DNA of 64,000 bases from Aradus depressus (lineage: Eukaryota > Arthropoda > Insecta > Hemiptera > Aradidae), in the NCBI GenBank assembly GCA_963662175.1, contig OY759227.1:9766501-9830500 (forward strand), in the 5' to 3' direction. Of this stretch, positions 1 to 11,077 are shown piece after piece. The notes under the pieces were generated by a model that saw nothing but the letters and a program-made list of their open reading frames with translations, ran no database searches and was not told the DNA's origin. Numbering within the stretch: the first letter of the stretch is position 1; the number at the start of each line of letters is the position of its first letter. A program made the position numbers and the translations under genes.

Positions 1-96
1 TCATGAATGTACTGTCGAAGAATTGAATTGGATTCGAATGAGAGATATTAGGTGAAAAGTCAAAGTTCCCCGAGCAACGCCGGGTATTACTGCTAG
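1..96 (+). mobile_element. Helitron 3' terminus (left part outside window)
   Basis: The segment ends in CTAG at 93-96 and is followed at once by a new TC-initiated Helitron. It is nearly identical to 16909-17004, which is the 3' end of the longer Helitron at 14075-17004, so this is the right edge of a second copy whose body lies left of the window. Helitrons are rolling-circle elements ending in CTRR and inserting between A and T. No coding sequence is present. Confidence 0.75.
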
Positions 97-515
97 TCTA
101 TATAATAAAAATGACTGGCTAATTTTGCTAAGCGCAAAACTCGAGAACGGTTGGACCAATTCGGCTAATTTTTTTTCTTCAAATATTAGTTGAAGTCCGA
201 GGAAGGTTCCTAAGAAGAGTTCTTAGCTGTTAATTCTAGGGATGGCGATCTGAGATAGATTAATCGAAGAATCGATGTTTGGGGTAGTAATGATCAATGT
301 GAACGTTGAATCGATCAAGTGAATCGATCTCAGACACACTAAAATCATTTACTTACCGTTTCGTTTTATTCAGTTTTTAGTGCATGTTATTAGTGCATGT
401 TATTTTCTTGGTTGTTTTTAAATCTTCGCTTCTGGCAAGTTCCTCGATTTATCATTGGTTGTCATCTTTGTCATTTACTTACTATTTCGTTTTATTCAGT
501 TTTTACATATCTACA
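97..515 (+). mobile_element. Helitron 5' part (Helitron B, copy 1), non-autonomous
   Basis: It starts TCTATATAATAAAAATGA and is followed by the arthropod Helitron leader (AAACTCGAGAACGG...). The rest is non-coding: a short hairpin at 250-333 and repeats of TTTTATTCAGTTTTTAGTGC type. I see no CTAG end, so the copy is 3'-truncated or was interrupted by the Helitron starting at 516. A second copy lies at 17005-20440, split there by a Copia element. Confidence 0.7.
250..333. repeat. 84-bp imperfect inverted repeat inside Helitron B
   Basis: CTGAGATAGATT at 250 pairs with AATCGATCTCAG ending at 333, one mismatch. In the second copy (near 17150-17233) the 12-bp arms match perfectly. It could be a miniature hairpin insertion or an internal Helitron hairpin; I cannot separate the two. 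Confidence 0.5.
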
Positions 516-1720
516 TCTATATAATAAAAATGATTGGCTAAATTTTGCACGGGAGCGGGGGTTGTGGGGGTAGGCCTTAGTATAAAGATACCGGTAACTC
601 ATTAACTAATAGTCGGATTGTCATGGAATTTCACATGTCGAATTCTTGAGAGTCAATTTGAAAAATAATGTGTGTGACGTCACAAAAGGAAGGGGGGTTG
701 TGGGGGTAGGCGTAAATCTAAAGATAGTGATAGGTCTTTAACGGATGATCGGATTGTCATGGAATTTCCCATGTAGTATTCTTAAAGGCCAAATTGAAAA
801 ATACGGTACGTGACATCTCAAAATTTTGAACTGGAGGGGGGGTTGTGGGGGTAGGCCTACATATAAAGATAGTGATAGGTCTTTAACGGATGATCGGAAT
901 GTCATGGAATTTCGCATGTCGAATTCTTGATAGTCAATTTGAAAAATAAAGTGTGTGACGTCACAAAAGGGAGGGGGGTTGTGGGGGTAGGCATAAATAT
1001 AAAGATACTGATAGGTCTTTAACGTATGATCGGATTGTCATGGAATTTCACATGTAGTATTCTTAAAGCCCGAATTGAAAAATAGGATGTGTGACATCTC
1101 AACATTTTGAAAGGGAGGGGGGTTTTGGGAGTAGGCCTTAGCATAAAATAGTTGTAGCTCATTAACGAATGGTCGGATTGTCATGGAATTTCACATGTAG
1201 TATTCTTAAAAGACAAAAACAAAAAAAGGATATATGACGTCTCAAAATTGTCAACGGGAGGGGGGAATGGGGAGGGCAAGCATATACCTAAATAGTAGTT
1301 TCAAAAGCAATATTTAAAAATTGGCTGTGACCCTTTTGGACGGGACGGGCGGGGATGCATTAATGCTGAATGAATCTCACATGGAGCTTTCTTAATGAGG
1401 GGAAATAGCCCTAATTTTAATAGGATGGGTTTCCTAAGCATGTATTACTTTGAAGGTGCACCGTTGCATGGTAAATAATAGCTCTCACCAGCGTTCTTAA
1501 GCACAAAATTCCTAGGGCATCCACTGTTGCAAGGCTTCCTAACTACGTACTATCTGTGTTGCCCAGCGGTCCTATGAACTTAATAGCTGGTTGCAAGGCG
1601 CATACTATCTAAGGTGCCCGGTGTTCTTAAGTAGGAACTTGCTGTGGTTCCAAGTAAAAAAAATTTAAAAAAATCCAGTCCAATAGCTTTTGACAGAACG
1701 ACGTCTATTAGGTTAGCTAG
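516..1720 (+). mobile_element. Non-autonomous Helitron (Helitron C, copy 1)
   Basis: The 5' end TCTATATAATAAAAATGA starts at 516 after A; the 3' end GGTTAGCTAG finishes at 1720 and is followed by T, as expected for A/T target insertion. A subterminal GACAGA...TCT remnant corresponds to the perfect GACAGA/TCTGTC hairpin of the second copy (20441-21669). The interior has five to six tandem modules of about 140 bp (540-1320), each with a G-rich tract and a GGTAGGC motif, then short repeats with the theme CCGTTGCA/GTTCTTAAG. There is no Rep/helicase gene. Confidence 0.8.
540..1320 (+). repeat. Tandem ~140-bp modules in Helitron C
   Basis: G-rich tracts (GGGGGGTTGTGGGGGTAGGC and variants) recur near 548, 698, 831, 969, 1112 and 1255, so the period is 133-150 bp. 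Each unit shares TCGGATTGTCATGGAATTTC. The same modules occur at 5200, 14480-14680, 16500-16760 and 20470-21220. Confidence 0.8.
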
Positions 1721-2472
1721 TATATGAATAAAAAGAAAATAAAAAGTTTTATAAAATAAAATATTATGTTTTTTGAGAGAGTAAGTATGTATACACAGAG
1801 ACTGGAGGATTATATTATTGGCGATACAAGGGGTGAGTATTTGATATTGGTCTGATCGTTACAATTTCCTTTTTGTAGCGCTCTGTTTATTTCTAGTTGT
1901 TCCAGTGATTTGAGTAATGTACCTTTGTCACAAAAATGTAGGTACTGTATGCTTGCATTTATATCGAAATGGTGTTTGTTTTCGTTGATGGGTTGTGCGA
2001 AAGTTGATTTTACTGATGTGTTGGTGTTTAGCCCTATTTCTGATGCGTGTTCTTTTACCCTATTCTTAAATTGTCTCCCGGTTTGACCTATATAAAAATT
2101 CCGGTTTGACCTATATAAAAATTCAAGAACTACATTTTAGTTGGTAAACCCCGCTTTTTTATTCTCTTTTTATTTTGTCCTTACTGTTGTTGAGATGTTT
2201 GTATAGAGTATTATTAGTTCTGAAACCTACCCAAAAGTCCTCTTTTTTATGTATATTTCCTATCTGTTCTGAAATTTTTCCAAATTACGGTAATCCCACC
2301 CATTTTTTAGTGCCTGTATTATTTGTTGTGTCTAATTTTGAAATGTCTTTTAAATGTATTCTGTTTATGACTTTACGTCTTATCTTATCAATAATGTGAC
2401 TATTGTATCCGTTTTCTTTTGCTATATTATTAATGATGCCTAACTCTGTGTTTCTGTTGTCTAGACTAAGTG
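1721..2472 (-). pseudogene. Penelope-like element PLE-2, GIY-YIG end (fragment)
   Basis: On the minus strand the fragment gives the C-terminal part of an EN+ PLE protein. A linker (codons over 2285-2480, with the NRNTELGIINNIAKENGYN type sequence of PLEs) is followed by YIGQTGRQFKNRVKEHASEI, the GIY-YIG endonuclease core, then ...LEQLEINRA and a short tail. A 23-bp tandem duplication at about 2086-2123 and frameshifts break it. The reverse transcriptase is absent. Related copies lie at 21670-21873, 28942-29010 and 49386-49975. At about 2472 it joins directly to a Gypsy piece on the other strand. Confidence 0.75.
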
Positions 2473-3126
2473 GCATACGGTAAAACGCTGCGATTACCAG
2501 GGGAATTTCTAGACCCAAGTAATAGAAATGAAGATCGGGAATTTCAAGAGACGATCAGCAAATTGAGTCCTGCTAAATTTCGTACGAGGCCCGCCTTTGT
2601 GACGAAAGATCTACTGACCTGTTCCCATGTATTCCTCAGAGAAGACACGGTGAAATGAACTTTGACGCCACTGTACACTGGCCCTGGTTTGCCAAAAAGA
2701 CAACATGACCTGTCCAATAGAAGTTCACGGAAAAGAGCTCATGGTGAGGTTAGGTCGATTCAAGTGTACCTTCCTCCTATGTTAAGGATAGCCGCTGCCG
2801 GACGGACTATAAAAAGTCGAACCTTGTAAAACGGATCAACCGAGACTGTCCTCTACATCTCCTAAAAGACCCTCTATTCTTCCGGGCTTGGCAGACCGCA
2901 GCTGTGCCGGAAGTGGGATGTCTTGGCATGGCTAGTGTTGTCCGCGTATCCCACTCACTTTGGCAGACTGGTTCGACCTAGGGTCCGTTTCTGTGACGTC
3001 TTCGTTGGGGGCGGAATGAAGCTTTCGTACCTGAGCAACGACGACATTGCAGATGTGGACAAAAAGACAACACGAAAAATCTACTTAACTGTGGTCACAC
3101 AACACAAGTTTTTACTTCTCACATAA
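2470..3126 (+). pseudogene. Ty3/Gypsy pol C-terminus (post-integrase), fragment
   Basis: The plus-strand reading contains YGKTLRLPGEFLDP, then SPAKFRTRPAFVTKDLLTC, a SHVFLRED segment and, near 2950-3000, a YPTHFGRLVRPRVRF tail. This order matches the region after the integrase core in insect Ty3/Gypsy pol (AELVYG-TLRLPGEF, then CSHVFVR, then TRSGRxVRPP). Stops and frameshifts break it and the DDE core is missing. An inverted copy lies at 5875-6504 and a direct copy at about 49970-50590. Confidence 0.7.
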
Positions 3127-3219
3127 CCCCAACATAATTACCAGCCTGCCATCTGACATTTACACTTTAAAAAATAATATTTTTTAAATCCATTTATTTC
3201 TATATTCTATTATTCTATT

Positions 3220-3724
3220 TACAGAAAGTTACACAGTTTGCATAAAACGTCTGTTAATCAGGTTCGTCCCTGCGGACTGGTCATCAGAGCAGTTTGAGGG
3301 GAGGTGTAGGGAACAGTATCCCGATATGAACCCCCCCAAACTGCTGTACAAAAAAGGCCCAAAAGGCCAACCACATGTACACTGGGTGGCCGAGGTGACA
3401 CCGGCCACTAGGACTGCCCTACTAAAGACAGGAAGGATAACGGTGGGCTGGCACTCCTGTCGGGTGGGGGACTGCCTGGATATCACGAGGTGCAGGAGGT
3501 GTCTGGAGTTTGGTCATCCGGAGAAGGGCTGCACCAAATCGATGGTGTGTGCATGGTGCGCTGCCAAAGGACACGATATCGCTGCCTGCCCGAGGAAGGG
3601 TGATCCTCCCAAGTGCAAAAACTGCGGAGTGAAATCCCGCCCTCATGGAGCGGGCAGTGATTCGTGTCCAGCCTATATAAAGGCCCTGGAGGCGCTGGTA
3701 TCCCGGACCGACTATGACGCATAG
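3220..3724 (+). pseudogene. R1-like non-LTR retrotransposon ORF1 (Gag), C-terminal part
   Basis: The ORF carries three cysteine-rich knuckles: CRRCLEFGHPEKGC, CAWCAAKGHDIAAC and CKNC...HGAGSDSC. Three CCHC-like motifs at the C-terminus are typical of R1/TRAS/SART-type ORF1 nucleic-acid-binding proteins. An ATG lies at 3326, but the same frame is open upstream to about 3220, so this is a 5'-truncated ORF and not a real start. The stop overlaps the ORF2 start (ATGACGCATAG), the usual R1 arrangement. The copy at 50737-51135 has lost about 50 bp upstream of the same ATG. Confidence 0.85.
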
Positions 3725-4378
3725 GAGGGTCGGAGACCTGCGCCTGTGGCAACATAACATGCACAGACGCAGAATCGTGGCAGACGTACTGCGCACCCTG
3801 ATCCCCGAAGGGGACGTTTCAATCCTGGCTCTTCAGGAGCCCTACTGTGTTAGAGGCGTTGTGGCCGGCCTAGGCAAGGGCTACAGAATAATGACTGGAG
3901 CGAAGGACAACGAACGGCCCATGGCCGCAATCGTTGTCACTAGCCTCCAAGTGGATGAGATGGTTCTGCAGCACATATCCACTAGTCATATTGTTGTGGC
4001 CTATGTCAGGTCGGCGAACATATGCTGTAATGTGATCAGCGGATACTTCCCTCCGTCTGAGAACATTGAGCGACCGCCGGTTCGTACCGACCGCCGGGGA
4101 GATAGACTACAGGAGCTGATAGCCCGTCATGACTTGTGCATAGTTAATGGCCAGCAGTCACCGCCGACCTTTCGAGGTGCGCGCGAGGTGTCTCACATCG
4201 ACGTCACGCTGGTGTCGAGCGGGCTATACCGGGCAGTTGGCGGGTGGAGTGTGCGGGAGCTCACGTCCAGTGACCATATGGTGTTTTCCGACGCTCGCCG
4301 GCCGGCGGCCAGGTCTAGGGATCCGCGGTTTGCGACTAGCAAACCAATAACCGAGGCCTTTGTGACGTCGGTGGCAGC
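3714..4378 (+). pseudogene. R1-like ORF2, endonuclease domain (3' truncated)
   Basis: This is the N-terminus of an apurinic-like (APE) endonuclease: WQHNMHR at residue ~14, ALQEPY with the catalytic Glu, SGYFPPS mid-domain, IVNGQQSPPTF, SHIDVTL and a final SSDH. Homology stops near 4378, where GTGGCAGC is followed by unrelated TAATAATTATTTCAA repeats; no reverse transcriptase remains here. The second copy (51125-52836) continues into RT. In an intact element this enzyme nicks target DNA for target-primed reverse transcription. Confidence 0.85.
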
Positions 4379-5171
4379 TGTAATAATTATTTCAACTGTA
4401 ATAATTATTTCAAGTCCCTGTTCGTTGCGACAATTGTTATGATCTGATATTTGTGACTTGCTAAAAAAAATATAAATGATTCTTTTTTTTTCTCGGATGA
4501 CATTAGTAAAGTTTAAATTTATTACTTGTAATTAGAAATTTAACAATTCAATCAATAACTCACAAGTTCGATTCTTTTGTTCAAGTCACAATCACACACA
4601 ATAAGGCCTCAGGGTTATTTTTACTGGAATGAGTAAGAGTGAAAGGGGATTATCATATACAAAAAAATAAGCAAGACATTTTCACATTCAAAATCCATAC
4701 TTTAATTTAATTCCCTTTTTTTTCTTTATACTTTTTTTTTTAATGATAAGCTTACAATTATTTCTACTCAACTATTATATTTTATATAAAATATACAAAT
4801 TATCAAATGATAAATGCGCAATGTCTATCTTTTACCCAATTTTTATTTTTTTTAAACACATACTATATTGAATATTATGGTCTTTCTTATTTGTTTCCCT
4901 TTAATGTAATAATTTACTTGCTGTTTAATTTCGATGTGTGGATGATTTTGGATTCTTATGTGACTGGGTTCCATGTGGGGACCTCCACGTTGCCCTCATC
5001 AGATCATCCTCATGGCTTCATTTCACATTTGCAACATATCCCATACTGCCATCCTCAACTTCTTTTCTGAGCAGATATAGTTCCTGTCCCATAGACTGGT
5101 TCCTTCGTCAACTTATCACCACTCACTCCACAAATTATTCAGATATATCTGAAATCTCTTTGGTCTGAATT
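4379..5171. other. AT-rich DNA without gene; possible LTR edge
   Basis: No coding region stands out. A 19-bp unit (CTGTAATAATTATTTCAA) is tandemly doubled at 4376-4412. CAAGTCCCTGTTCG at 4411-4424 matches the tRNA-Lys primer-binding stretch also found at 44854-44867, so an LTR element on the minus strand may have its 5' LTR to the right. I see no second LTR to confirm it. Confidence 0.35.
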
Positions 5172-5740
5172 GATCTGAGGCGCGTCCCAAAATTTTGATC
5201 GGGAGGGGGGTTGTGGGGATAGGCCTTACCATAAAAAAAGTGTTGGCTCATTAACGAATGGTCGGATTATCATGGAATTTCACATGTAACAGTAGTAACT
5301 ACATACTAGCTGTGGAGTCCGCCGTTGCAAGGCACATACTTGCTGTGATGCCCAGCGTTCCTAACTACTTACTAGTTGTGGGGTCCGCCGTTGCAAGGCA
5401 CATACTAGTGGTGTTGCCCAGCGTTCCTAACTACATCCTAGCTGTGGAGTCCGCCGTTGTAAGGGACAAACTAGCTGTGGTGCCCAGCATTCCTAACTAC
5501 GTACTAGTTGCGGGGTCCGCCGTTGCAAGGCACATACTAGTTACGGTCACAACCGTTCTAAAGTAAGCACTGGCTATGATGTCCAGCGATGCTAAGTATT
5601 CACTAGTTGTGGTATCCGCCGTTGCAAGACAGTCTGCCGTTGAAGGACTATAATCCTTATTCCATATTAATAATTGAAAATTATAACATGATGAATGTGC
5701 TGTCGAATGTCTTGAATGTTTAATAGGATTCGAACGAGAG
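5172..5740 (+). mobile_element. Helitron fragment with ~60-bp minisatellite
   Basis: It begins with one Helitron G-rich module (5200-5285). An array follows (about 5290-5640) in which ACTAGYTGTGG(A/T)GTCCGCCGTTGCAAGG alternates with a GTTGCCCAGCGTTCCTAAC unit at a period of about 62 bp. The end (AATAATTGAAAATTATAACA, 5667 on) matches the 3' region of Helitron A near 16890 but breaks off near 5740 before any CTAG. The 102-codon reading across the array is only a translation of the repeats. Confidence 0.65.
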
Positions 5741-5874
5741 ATTTTTATTTTTGTGTATTTTGGAACCTCATGTCATCTTGGTTTTTCAGAACTCTTGATA
5801 ATCTTGGCGAACCCACAAACAAACAAATTAAATAAAATGATCATTACTATAAGATTAATAATTGCATCAATTAT

Positions 5875-6504
5875 GCAAACTATAAATAATGGATTTAAAA
5901 AATATTATTTTTTAAAGTGTAAATGTCAGATGGCAGGCTGGTAATTATGTTGGGGTTATGTGAGAAGTAAAAACGTGTGTTGTGTGACCACAGTGTAGAT
6001 TTTTCGTGTTGTCTTTTTGTCCAAATCTGCAATGTCGTCGTTGCTCAGGTACGAAAGCTTCATTCCGCCCCCAACGAAGACGTCACATAAACGGACCCTC
6101 GGTCGAACCAGTCTGCCAAAGCGGGTGGGATACGCGGACAACATAGGCCATGCCAAGACATCCCACTCCCGGCACAGCTGCGGTCTGCCAAGCCCGGAAG
6201 AATAGAAGTTCGACAGGTCATGTTGTATTTTTGGCAAAGGCCATTGTACGGTGGCGTCAAAGGTCATTTCACCGTGTCTTCTCTGAGGAATACATGAGAA
6301 CAGGTCAGTAGATTTTACGTCACAAAGATGGTCTTCGTACGAAATTTAGCAGGACTCAATTTGCTCATCGTCTCTTGAAATTTCTGGATAGAACTCTCCC
6401 GATATTTATTTCTATTATGTGGGTCTAGAAATTCCCCTGGTAATCGCAGCGTTTTACCGTTTGCCATTTCAGCAGCATTAGCTTTTATAATCTGTCTGAT
6501 CGCA
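5875..6504 (-). pseudogene. Ty3/Gypsy pol C-terminus, inverted copy
   Basis: On the minus strand this gives IRQIIKANAAEMANGKTLRL..., LPGEF, KLSPAKFRT and, further on, YPTRFGRLVRPRVRL, the same family as 2470-3126 but reaching slightly further upstream. It is interrupted by frameshifts and ends exactly where the 925-bp inverted repeat begins (6505). The fragment lacks catalytic residues. Confidence 0.65.
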
Positions 6505-7429
6505 GACCTTGAACAGGCACTTGCGTGATCTAGCATGTCGAACCCTGCATTCGTATAGCCTACCTTATCATGTCCTAGCATGATCATCATCATCATTGTA
6601 TTCAGTATTATTTTAAACTGGAGTATTATGATGGAAAAATCGCCTACCTACACTTTTGAGCATGCCGTCCTTCGGTGCCATGAATGGTATTGCATTTAAA
6701 AATATAATTCAAAGCTCTTCATATTGAGTATGTTGTCCGATTGGAGTAATATATGCGATCAAATATTTATCTTCAATTCCGAGCACACTGTCCTTTGGTG
6801 TTGTTTGTGAATTCTTGTTTTTTATTTATTTTTTTAATATCTACTATGGTTCGGAAATGACCTTCGTATCTGTAGGGATTAAGTCGTTGTTTACATGTTT
6901 CAAAAAAGGCGAGACCTGTTGTTGCAGGCATACTTCTCCAATTTTTATTTCATGATTTAATCTTACATCCCCACGTCCATTAACACATCCAATGTGCTTC
7001 CCCATCTCAATACCCCCGCTCTTCCTCCGAATCACTACTCTCTATCTTCAGTATAGCGGCGTAGCCAATCCATCTCAATTTTCTCATTTATACTTCCCAA
7101 TTATCCCACCTCATTCTCCCTCATAACCTTTTACTCAGACACACATCCAAGCAATGTTCATTAGATTTCATCATAGTCCACTACTTTTAGCCATCATGCT
7201 TCACCCCTGTTCAACACCTACAACCTCTCTAGATCGTCTGACCTTTCATCGTAACCCGGTCTACTCATACATAAACCTACATTCTACGTCCATTAGCCTC
7301 TCCCTCTGAACAGTCATACTTACCCACCTCAAATCACCTTCAATGCACATACCCACATCAATTATTCTAAAACATAATCTTTAATTATAGTTCTACTTCC
7401 TCAGACCAATTGTACTTCTTCCAATCCGG
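6505..7429 (+). repeat. Left arm of 925-bp inverted repeat
   Basis: The arm matches the reverse complement of 11327-12251 almost base for base, for example GACCTTGAACAGGC at its outer end and CCAATCCGG at its inner end. The arms contain no recognisable family; a short open frame (63 codons) is mirrored in both arms simply because the DNA is duplicated. No obvious short direct repeat flanks the outer ends. Confidence 0.85.
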
Positions 7430-9716
7430 CAGAGTCTTTGCAACCCACACCTAATCCTCAGGTCTTTCTCCTAATTTTTATGACTCACTTCTACTTCCCC
7501 ACATCAATTGTCTAATTTTTTTCTCAACTTGTCCTAACCAATTTTCTGCTCTCTACTTCTAAAACCTTTTACTCATACATACCCGCCCATACACGCGGAA
7601 TAATCTTTAGATCTAGATGTATCTTTCCAGGGGTCTGGGGGTACATTCAATGTCAGGGATACATTCTTAGACTAACATGCAGTATATTTAACTTACGTTA
7701 AGTTACATGCTCCTTTTTGTGTACCTAGCGGCCAAAACAATTTCTTTCTCCTTCCACCAACCGTCCTCTACTGTAATTGCTCTCCTAACCTTCTCAAACC
7801 CCCGCACAATTCTGGCAACGACCAATACATCCCAATATTCTGCTCTCCACTTCTATTCCCCGAACATCATATCTAGTCAGAATCCTGTGTAAACTACTGC
7901 CCCCGTCAACATTTCTTTCTCATTCAAACCACTTCTATCCCACCTCTCACTCAGACATACCTACACACTTGCATCACCCAAGGGATTTTCTTCATCATCG
8001 TCCAGCCAGTATCAGTTTTATTTTTAGCCTTTTCTTTTGCATGTCCCAAAACCATTCACCCAACTCCTCTTCACTCATATCACTACAACCTATTCGATAT
8101 TCATACTTCCGATCCTCTGATCCTAGGACCCCGGTATACGCCAGGCCTTCATCTACACCATATTTTATACAAATTTAAATGCTTCTCCCTTCCTAAACCG
8201 CCAGGTCAACATCCACAGTTCTCGTCGATATTGAGATTCGCATTTCCAATATTACTTTACCATCACTATTTTTACGACTAATAACCTACAATCTAGCAGG
8301 AACTTAAATCACACAGACAACCCCCTGCACAACACTACTCCGGATATATTCAAAACCCACTCCCACACATCTGAGCACCAATAGAACTCTAACCTAGGAC
8401 CCCTGCTGTGTAGGCTCACTCACATTGGTACCTGTCAACCCATCTTCATAACTGAAAAAGCCGGGGGTAATTTCATATTCAAGTATTTTTCCTAAGATTT
8501 CATACTGATGAAGGCAAGACTCTAGACCCCTTCATCACAAACGAGGTCAGTTAAAGAACTATTTTATAACACAGCCTCAACGTACAAGAATAATATAAGG
8601 TGTGTCCATAGACTACAATAGGAACTTCTTATATAGACATCCTAGGAAGAAGTCATTGAAAACTTTACCCACTGAGCCGGATAATTATTTATAGTAGAGA
8701 TACTAATATTTTTTGAATGGGTGTAGGCCTTGTAACATTTCATTATCAGAGATTAGCTGCGATGTACTTTTCTACAAATGCATACTTCCTACAATAGGAT
8801 CACAACTAACACTCAACCGTTTCCCAATTAATAATATAAACGTAGCCCTCACACCCATACCCCATTGTATTTATTTTTCAAGCCCTTCGTCTCATATACA
8901 TCACAGTTCCCACAGGTATATGAGAACCCATATATTAGTATTATTGTTCCATCCTCACCCACATCTCATGGACCCCACAATTCAGCCCTCCTTCCCCGCA
9001 TATATGGTATTGAGAGCCAAAACACTTACGATGACCCCATACTACAGTTATTTTACCGATTCATCGTCATAGCCGCAAAACCCGGGATTATTTAATATTT
9101 TAGTATATTTTTTTTTTCATTATTTGTCACAGCGCCTACTCCACTCAACTGTTTTTTCTTAAAGTCCTATACATATCTTACATCCTTTCATATATTTCTT
9201 TTTTATTTCGTCATATTATTTTATATTTCATGCGATTAATATTTATTTACATTTTCGAAAATTTACGTAAATTATGAAAATGTTGTAGCATATTCAGAAA
9301 CATTTTTTGTGGTGAATGTGACTGCGTAATAACTATCGTGATTAAAAGAAAAATTTATGAGTACAAGCTGGTCAGTATTGAGAAATAAAAATCGTATGCA
9401 CGTTCCATATCATAGGCAGTTTCTTATTGTTGTTAGGGCTAGGTGTATTGCTGGAAACCCATTAATTATCGGCTCTTCTCAGATTTGATTGGCTCCTTTC
9501 GTTGCATGCAGGATGAAAAAAAACTATAAATACGTTCTGTTTGGTCAGTAGTTATCTGTTTCATTGTGAACGTGTTAACAACGTTGAGATAAACACAGTC
9601 TGATCATTTCATATTTATTGAACCGAAGTTGTCAACCCTGTTACAATAAATACGGTCTGTTTGGTGATTATTAGGCAGACTTCATTGATCTAGTAATCCA
9701 CAGCAGGTTATATACC
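7430..9716. other. Non-coding core sequence between the inverted repeats
   Basis: C/T-rich and AT-rich sequence without a recognisable gene; open frames are short and of simple composition. Two short blocks resemble each other (about 8453-8510 and 9062-9118: AAAGCCGGG/AAACCCGGG followed by an AT-rich T run). AAATACGTTCTGTTTGGT and AAATACGGTCTGTTTGGT (9525-9545 and 9649-9667) are a repeated pair upstream of the helix-turn-helix frame. Confidence 0.4.
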
Positions 9717-9908
9717 ATGGGGGTCAAACGAAACGCTCTCACTATAGAAAATAAAATAAAAATAATTAAACTTTTTAATGAAGGAGAAAAGGTTGGAGAA
9801 ATATCGAAACATTTCAAGATTCCTCAATCCACGATTTCTTCAATTTTAAAGAGACGAGCAACCATTTTTCAATTGATACATGTGGTAAAAGACATATTAA
9901 ACGAATAA
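9717..9908 (+). pseudogene. pogo/Tigger-type helix-turn-helix fragment (CENP-B N-terminal like)
   Basis: Starting at an ATG after ACC, the first ~50 codons read KRNALTIENKIKIIKLFNEG and then KHFKIPQSTISSILKRR. This is the pattern of the psq-type DNA-binding domain at the N-terminus of CENP-B and pogo/Tigger transposases (KR..LT...K..II, then EIAK.F.IP.STLS.ILK). After residue ~50 the family similarity ends and the frame stops; no DDE catalytic domain follows. Downstream frames (to 10260) show an acidic Ser/Gln-rich stretch that might belong to the same broken gene. I call it a remnant of a transposase or of a domesticated relative. Confidence 0.55.
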
Positions 9909-11077
9909 GAAATAATGGTGATTACCCATTGGAACAAGATGAAACTGAGGATACACCCCCACTTGTCTCCAACGGAGAGAATTACACACACTACACACAG
10001 ACTCTTCAGAGGACGATGTGGGTGAACACTCCAGTTCATCACAACAGCAAACGGACTCTTCACAGCATGATTCGGGTGAAGACGGAAGTGAACGAATTCA
10101 TTCAACAGAACACCGAACAGTAGTATATGGTGATAAAAAACCAACAAAAATGTTCAACCTTCCTAAACCCGTAAAAGGCTTAATACCTCTGTCTAAGGAA
10201 AATATGGCGTTTTTACGTTTGGTCGGGTATAAAGTTCTCTCATCAACGTGTAGATGTTAGATTTGGATAGTTCAAAGAGGGGTTCGGGTATCATTCTCAT
10301 TACCGAAACCATCGGGGGTATAGATGGAATAAGAAAATCTGTTAGACATGAAAACACTCACACTTTGCCATCATATAGGTTTATCTATTTAAAAGGTAGA
10401 TTTTTTCAAGGAGAATGGGACAGCGATAATTGCAACACTCTAAAAGCGGTTTTTGTTTAATTCCAGTGCTTCCTGGGTAATAACTCGAACTATATTTTGA
10501 AGGATATGTCAATAATGGGCATTAACTTCATTGGGAATAGGTACACAGCATATCACAAACGAAGAGATTATTAGAAAGAATCAAATCGAATGAAAAAATG
10601 TATAGCAGGCTGTGTGAGGTTGAAGGCTTGGAGAGGCTATAAACGCACGCAGGTCGTATGAATGAAGGTTTGGAGAGGTTATAGACGCCCGCAGACCAAT
10701 GTGATCACCCGCAGTTCTAAATGTTGAAAACACTGATTTGAGGAAAAGTAGGAAAGTACAATCGTGTTAAGCATAGAAATATGCCTGTATTTTTGATTTG
10801 CAGGAAAGGGCCTTGTCCCCTCATCATTCATGCTTTGTATCCAAAAGTATATATATATATTTCAGTTTTCATTTGACTATATGCTTATATCATCTCGTTT
10901 GTATGAGCGGTTCTATATCTGCTGGGTAAGTTTGGTTTTTGAGCAATGTCTTCGCGCACCCCCAAAATCCTGTTCTTTGAACAAAATTCAACTCAGTCAA
11001 ATCAATTCAAATCCCTATATTATACTGCAATATTCTCGCTCAAACATCACTACACTCTCCTTCTAGTCATAACAATA
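9909..11077. other. Unassigned sequence after the HTH fragment
   Basis: The plus frame over 10018-10260 is rich in Ser, Gln and Asp, then NLPKPVKGLIPLSKENMAF; another frame over 10254-10460 has GSGIILITETIGGIDGIRK. I recognise neither. A ~30-bp block (TTGGAGAGGYTATARACGC) occurs twice at about 10630 and 10670. The rest to 11077 is non-coding. Confidence 0.3.

Noticed and set aside
540..1320. Regular repeats that could suggest a CRISPR-like array
   Set aside because: Repeats are long, degenerate and contiguous without unique spacers, in a eukaryotic Helitron; the same holds for 15025-16500 and 24985-25690.
5258..5566. 102-codon frame with regular 'LAVESAVARHIL/VPNYI' repeats
   Set aside because: It only translates the 62-bp Helitron minisatellite; the period is not conserved as protein in other Helitron copies and there is no gene context.
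6844..7035. 63-codon frame present in both 6844-7035 (minus) and 11721-11912 (plus)
   Set aside because: Conserved only because it lies in the 925-bp inverted repeats; no recognisable domain and no sign of coding constraint.
10254..10460. 68-codon frame GSGIILITETIGGIDGIRK...
   Set aside because: Some protein-like look but no family recognised, no partner frame and no conservation to judge by; left in the unassigned stretch instead of being called a gene.
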